A DNA stretch of 64,000 bases from Schleiferiaceae bacterium (GTDB lineage: Bacteria > Bacteroidota > Bacteroidia > Flavobacteriales > Schleiferiaceae): the NCBI GenBank assembly GCA_028357285.1, contig JAOMWM010000005.1:1-64000 (forward strand), in the 5' to 3' direction. Shown piece by piece: positions 62,606-64,000 of the stretch. Made by a program: the position numbers and the translations under genes. The notes beneath the pieces are model-generated. The model did not search any database, was not told the origin of the DNA, and saw nothing but the letters and a program-made list of their open reading frames with translations. The first letter of the stretch is position 1; the number at the start of each line of letters is the position of its first letter.

Positions 62606-62748
62606 CCTTTGTAGTCATGGGCAGGTGGTGCTCGAGTTCTCGTAAATCCCAATGTTCTGATTGTGGAAAAGAGCTAGTTTTTCACATTATTTGGTAGTAA
62701 CGACAGGAGGGTCCAATTTGAATAGAAACAACTTCAAAACCCTTCATC

Positions 62749-64000
62749 ATGCTAGTAACCCTTCAGTCCGGCTTAGTCCAGTTTCTTCATGCAACTCCCA
62801 TAACTGTAGAGGTCAGTATCACCCGTGGAATTAAATATTTCATTGTTGGACTTGCCGATACGGCTTTAAAGGAGAGCAAACAACGGATCTATACGGCTAT
62901 TAAAAACACCCAGTTTCATTGGCCAGGCCAACGCATCACCATTAATCTCGCGCCTACGACGACGCGAAAATTTGGTACGTTGCTTGAATTGCCTATTGCT
63001 TTGGGCGTTTTGGCCGCAAGTGGGCAGTTCCCCACGGACCGTTTAGAAGCGTACCTCATTGCAGGGACCTTGGGTTTGGATGGAGGCGTTGTACCTGTAG
63101 AACAGCCCTATCAATTGCTTGAGTTGGCAAAAAGATTGGGTAAAAAGGGCGTTGTTTTAAACACGTACAGTGCGCAGCACACCTACCTAAACGAGCGCGA
63201 ACACCCTGCGCTGTGCGTGGTCCGTTCTTTGAAAGAGGCCGTTTCCTTTTTTCAAACAGGACAGCTTCCAGCAGCGGCTAACGCCGCGCTCCGGCCACCA
63301 GAACCTCAGTTAGCGCAGTGGAGTCAGCAGCGTGCTGCCTTTGGTTGTTTTTCAGAGGTGGCCGGCCAGCGCCCGCTAAAGCGGGCGCTGGAAGTAGCTG
63401 CCGCAGGCGGACATCACGCGTTGATAGTAGGGCCGCCAGGAGTGGGGAAAACGATGCTTTGTGAACGTCTGCCTTCTATTTTACCACCTATCACACCCTG
63501 TGACCTACCGTGGCTCAATGGCATTCATTCTTCAGGTACTAGCGGAGAACAAAGTTCGGTATTCCAAAACCTACGTCCTTTTTTGAAACGCAGTCCACCA
63601 TTAACTAAACGCCAGTTTTTCGGCTCATTACCTGATATTACTTTAAAGGTGATACAGCAATTTCGGAACACGAGACTCCCATTTGACCCTCCCATTGCAA
63701 TACCAAGATTGCTAGGGGATGTTCTAGGCACATTAGGCGGTGTGTATCTAGTAGATGAATTGCACGCTACCAGTGCACGCATTCGGGACATGTTGCTTCA
63801 GCCCATGAATGATTATGTGCATCAGCTCATAGGAATAATGAATCCTTGCCATTGTGGGAATTTCGGACATCACGATCGGGAATGCAGGTGTACCGCTTCG
63901 TCTTTATCGGGTTATCAAGGCATACTGAGTGGTGCACTCATGGAGCGCTTTGATATTTACCTGTTCGTACCTTCTATGAGTTGGCAGGAGGAGGAAGTCA
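62749..64000 (+). CDS. yifB: Divergent YifB/ComM-type AAA ATPase (5' part; runs off the window)
   Basis: An ATG at 62749 opens a frame that stays open for 417 codons to the window edge. The N-terminal subunit-ChlI-like domain (about 1-160) has GQRITINLAP and LELPIALGVLAASGQ. The ATPase has a Walker A GPPGVGKTML (near residue 231), a Walker B-like VYLVDEL, an MNPCHCG zinc-finger-like motif and LMERFDIY. ComM/YifB helps branch migration of integrating DNA in transformation. Relative to the usual family, the RPFR-PHH region is unlike the consensus and the segment between Walker B and MNPC is about 10-15 residues shorter. The 143-base gap before it holds no clear promoter. Confidence 0.85.
   Translation, partial: MLVTLQSGLVQFLHATPITVEVSITRGIKYFIVGLADTALKESKQRIYTAIKNTQFHWPGQRITINLAPTTTRKFGTLLELPIALGVLAASGQFPTDRLEAYLIAGTLGLDGGVVPVEQPYQLLELAKRLGKKGVVLNTYSAQHTYLNEREHPALCVVRSLKEAVSFFQTGQLPAAANAALRPPEPQLAQWSQQRAAFGCFSEVAGQRPLKRALEVAAAGGHHALIVGPPGVGKTMLCERLPSILPPITPCDLPWLNGIHSSGTSGEQSSVFQNLRPFLKRSPPLTKRQFFGSLPDITLKVIQQFRNTRLPFDPPIAIPRLLGDVLGTLGGVYLVDELHATSARIRDMLLQPMNDYVHQLIGIMNPCHCGNFGHHDRECRCTASSLSGYQGILSGALMERFDIYLFVPSMSWQEEEV
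63366..63391. repeat. Perfect 11-bp inverted repeat inside yifB
   Basis: CCAGCGCCCGC and GCGGGCGCTGG surround a TAAA loop, a perfect stem inside the coding sequence at the conserved GQRPLKRAL region. A weaker GC-rich hairpin with a TAAC loop lies 80 bases upstream (63274-63287) and shares the flanking CTTCCAGC and CCGG words in inverted order. Confidence 0.6.

Noticed and set aside
62703..62710. GGAGGG-like Shine-Dalgarno sequence upstream of yifB
   Set aside because: It lies about 39 bases before the ATG, too far for ribosome binding, and such motifs are rarely used in Bacteroidota.
1..64000. tRNA or rRNA genes, CRISPR arrays, insertion sequences and prophage
   Set aside because: No gap is longer than about 180 bases, and I saw no cloverleaf-like sequence, regularly spaced repeats, transposase or phage structural gene.

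Overview
This window looks like chromosomal DNA from a member of the Bacteroidota, most likely a marine-type Flavobacteriales. The evidence is a SprA type IX secretion translocon subunit, a T9SS type B sorted protein, Bacteroidota-type cytochrome oxidase accessory genes, mevalonate-pathway genes, and promoters of the TAnnTTTG (-7) type with almost no Shine-Dalgarno sequences. Coding density is very high: no gene-free stretch exceeds 300 bases, and the longest gaps are about 180 bases (41483-41664) and 170 bases (51828-51996). I see no tRNA, rRNA, insertion sequence, prophage or CRISPR array, so this is mostly a housekeeping segment. No single spectacular new system stands out; the more interesting items are listed as findings.

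Layout. 1-5.6 kb: the C-terminal part of sprA, then gcvH, a VanZ-like gene and three TonB-family genes. 5.6-10.7 kb: cysQ, then a heme-copper oxidase block (ctaB, two subunit III genes, subunit IV, a SCO copper chaperone, a DUF420 protein and a 70-residue CSMC membrane protein). 10.7-14.1 kb: a TolC/HlyD pair and tsaB. 14.1-18.1 kb (minus): tag, a DUF255 thioredoxin-like protein and an M20 dipeptidase. 18.2-20.4 kb: a large secreted choice-of-anchor L protein with a type B sorting signal. 20.4-24.5 kb (minus): queD-fabD-mvaD-mevalonate kinase-UbiA prenyltransferase, probably one operon. 24.6-26.2 kb (minus): pssA-purS-acpH. 26.2-33.7 kb: lnt, lpd, pabB, tilS and dsbD. 33.8-35.5 kb: a small unknown gene and tyrS.

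35.5-41.5 kb (minus): an unknown secreted protein, an orphan LuxE-like acyl-protein synthetase, a TonB-dependent receptor and a beta-helix lipoprotein. These last two lie divergent to a PhoB/PhoR-like two-component system (41.7-43.4 kb), and a Pho-box-like array sits in the shared intergenic region. 43.4-45.7 kb: a tryptophan 2,3-dioxygenase-family gene and an M23 peptidase. 45.7-48.4 kb (minus): leuS. 48.5-51.1 kb: ftsX, a DUF3098 gene, uppP and truB. 51.1-53.1 kb: an unknown membrane protein (minus) and queA. 53.1-54.2 kb (minus): a DUF1972 glycosyltransferase. 54.3-60.6 kb: a seven-gene run in which every junction overlaps (radC, an alpha/alpha-toroid protein, an AAC(3)-fold acetyltransferase, an SDR, a polysaccharide deacetylase-like protein, a FemAB/GNAT-like protein and a YjjG-type HAD phosphatase); it reads like a surface-glycan modification operon. 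60.6-64 kb: pirin, rlmN and the 5' part of a divergent yifB/comM gene that runs off the end.

The genes mostly serve envelope biology (secretion, TonB energy transfer, lipoprotein acylation, peptidoglycan hydrolysis, undecaprenyl recycling, prenyl and phospholipid synthesis), respiration, and tRNA/translation upkeep (tsaB, tilS, queA, queD, truB, rlmN, leuS, tyrS). All functional calls come from motif recognition by eye; no database search was run.
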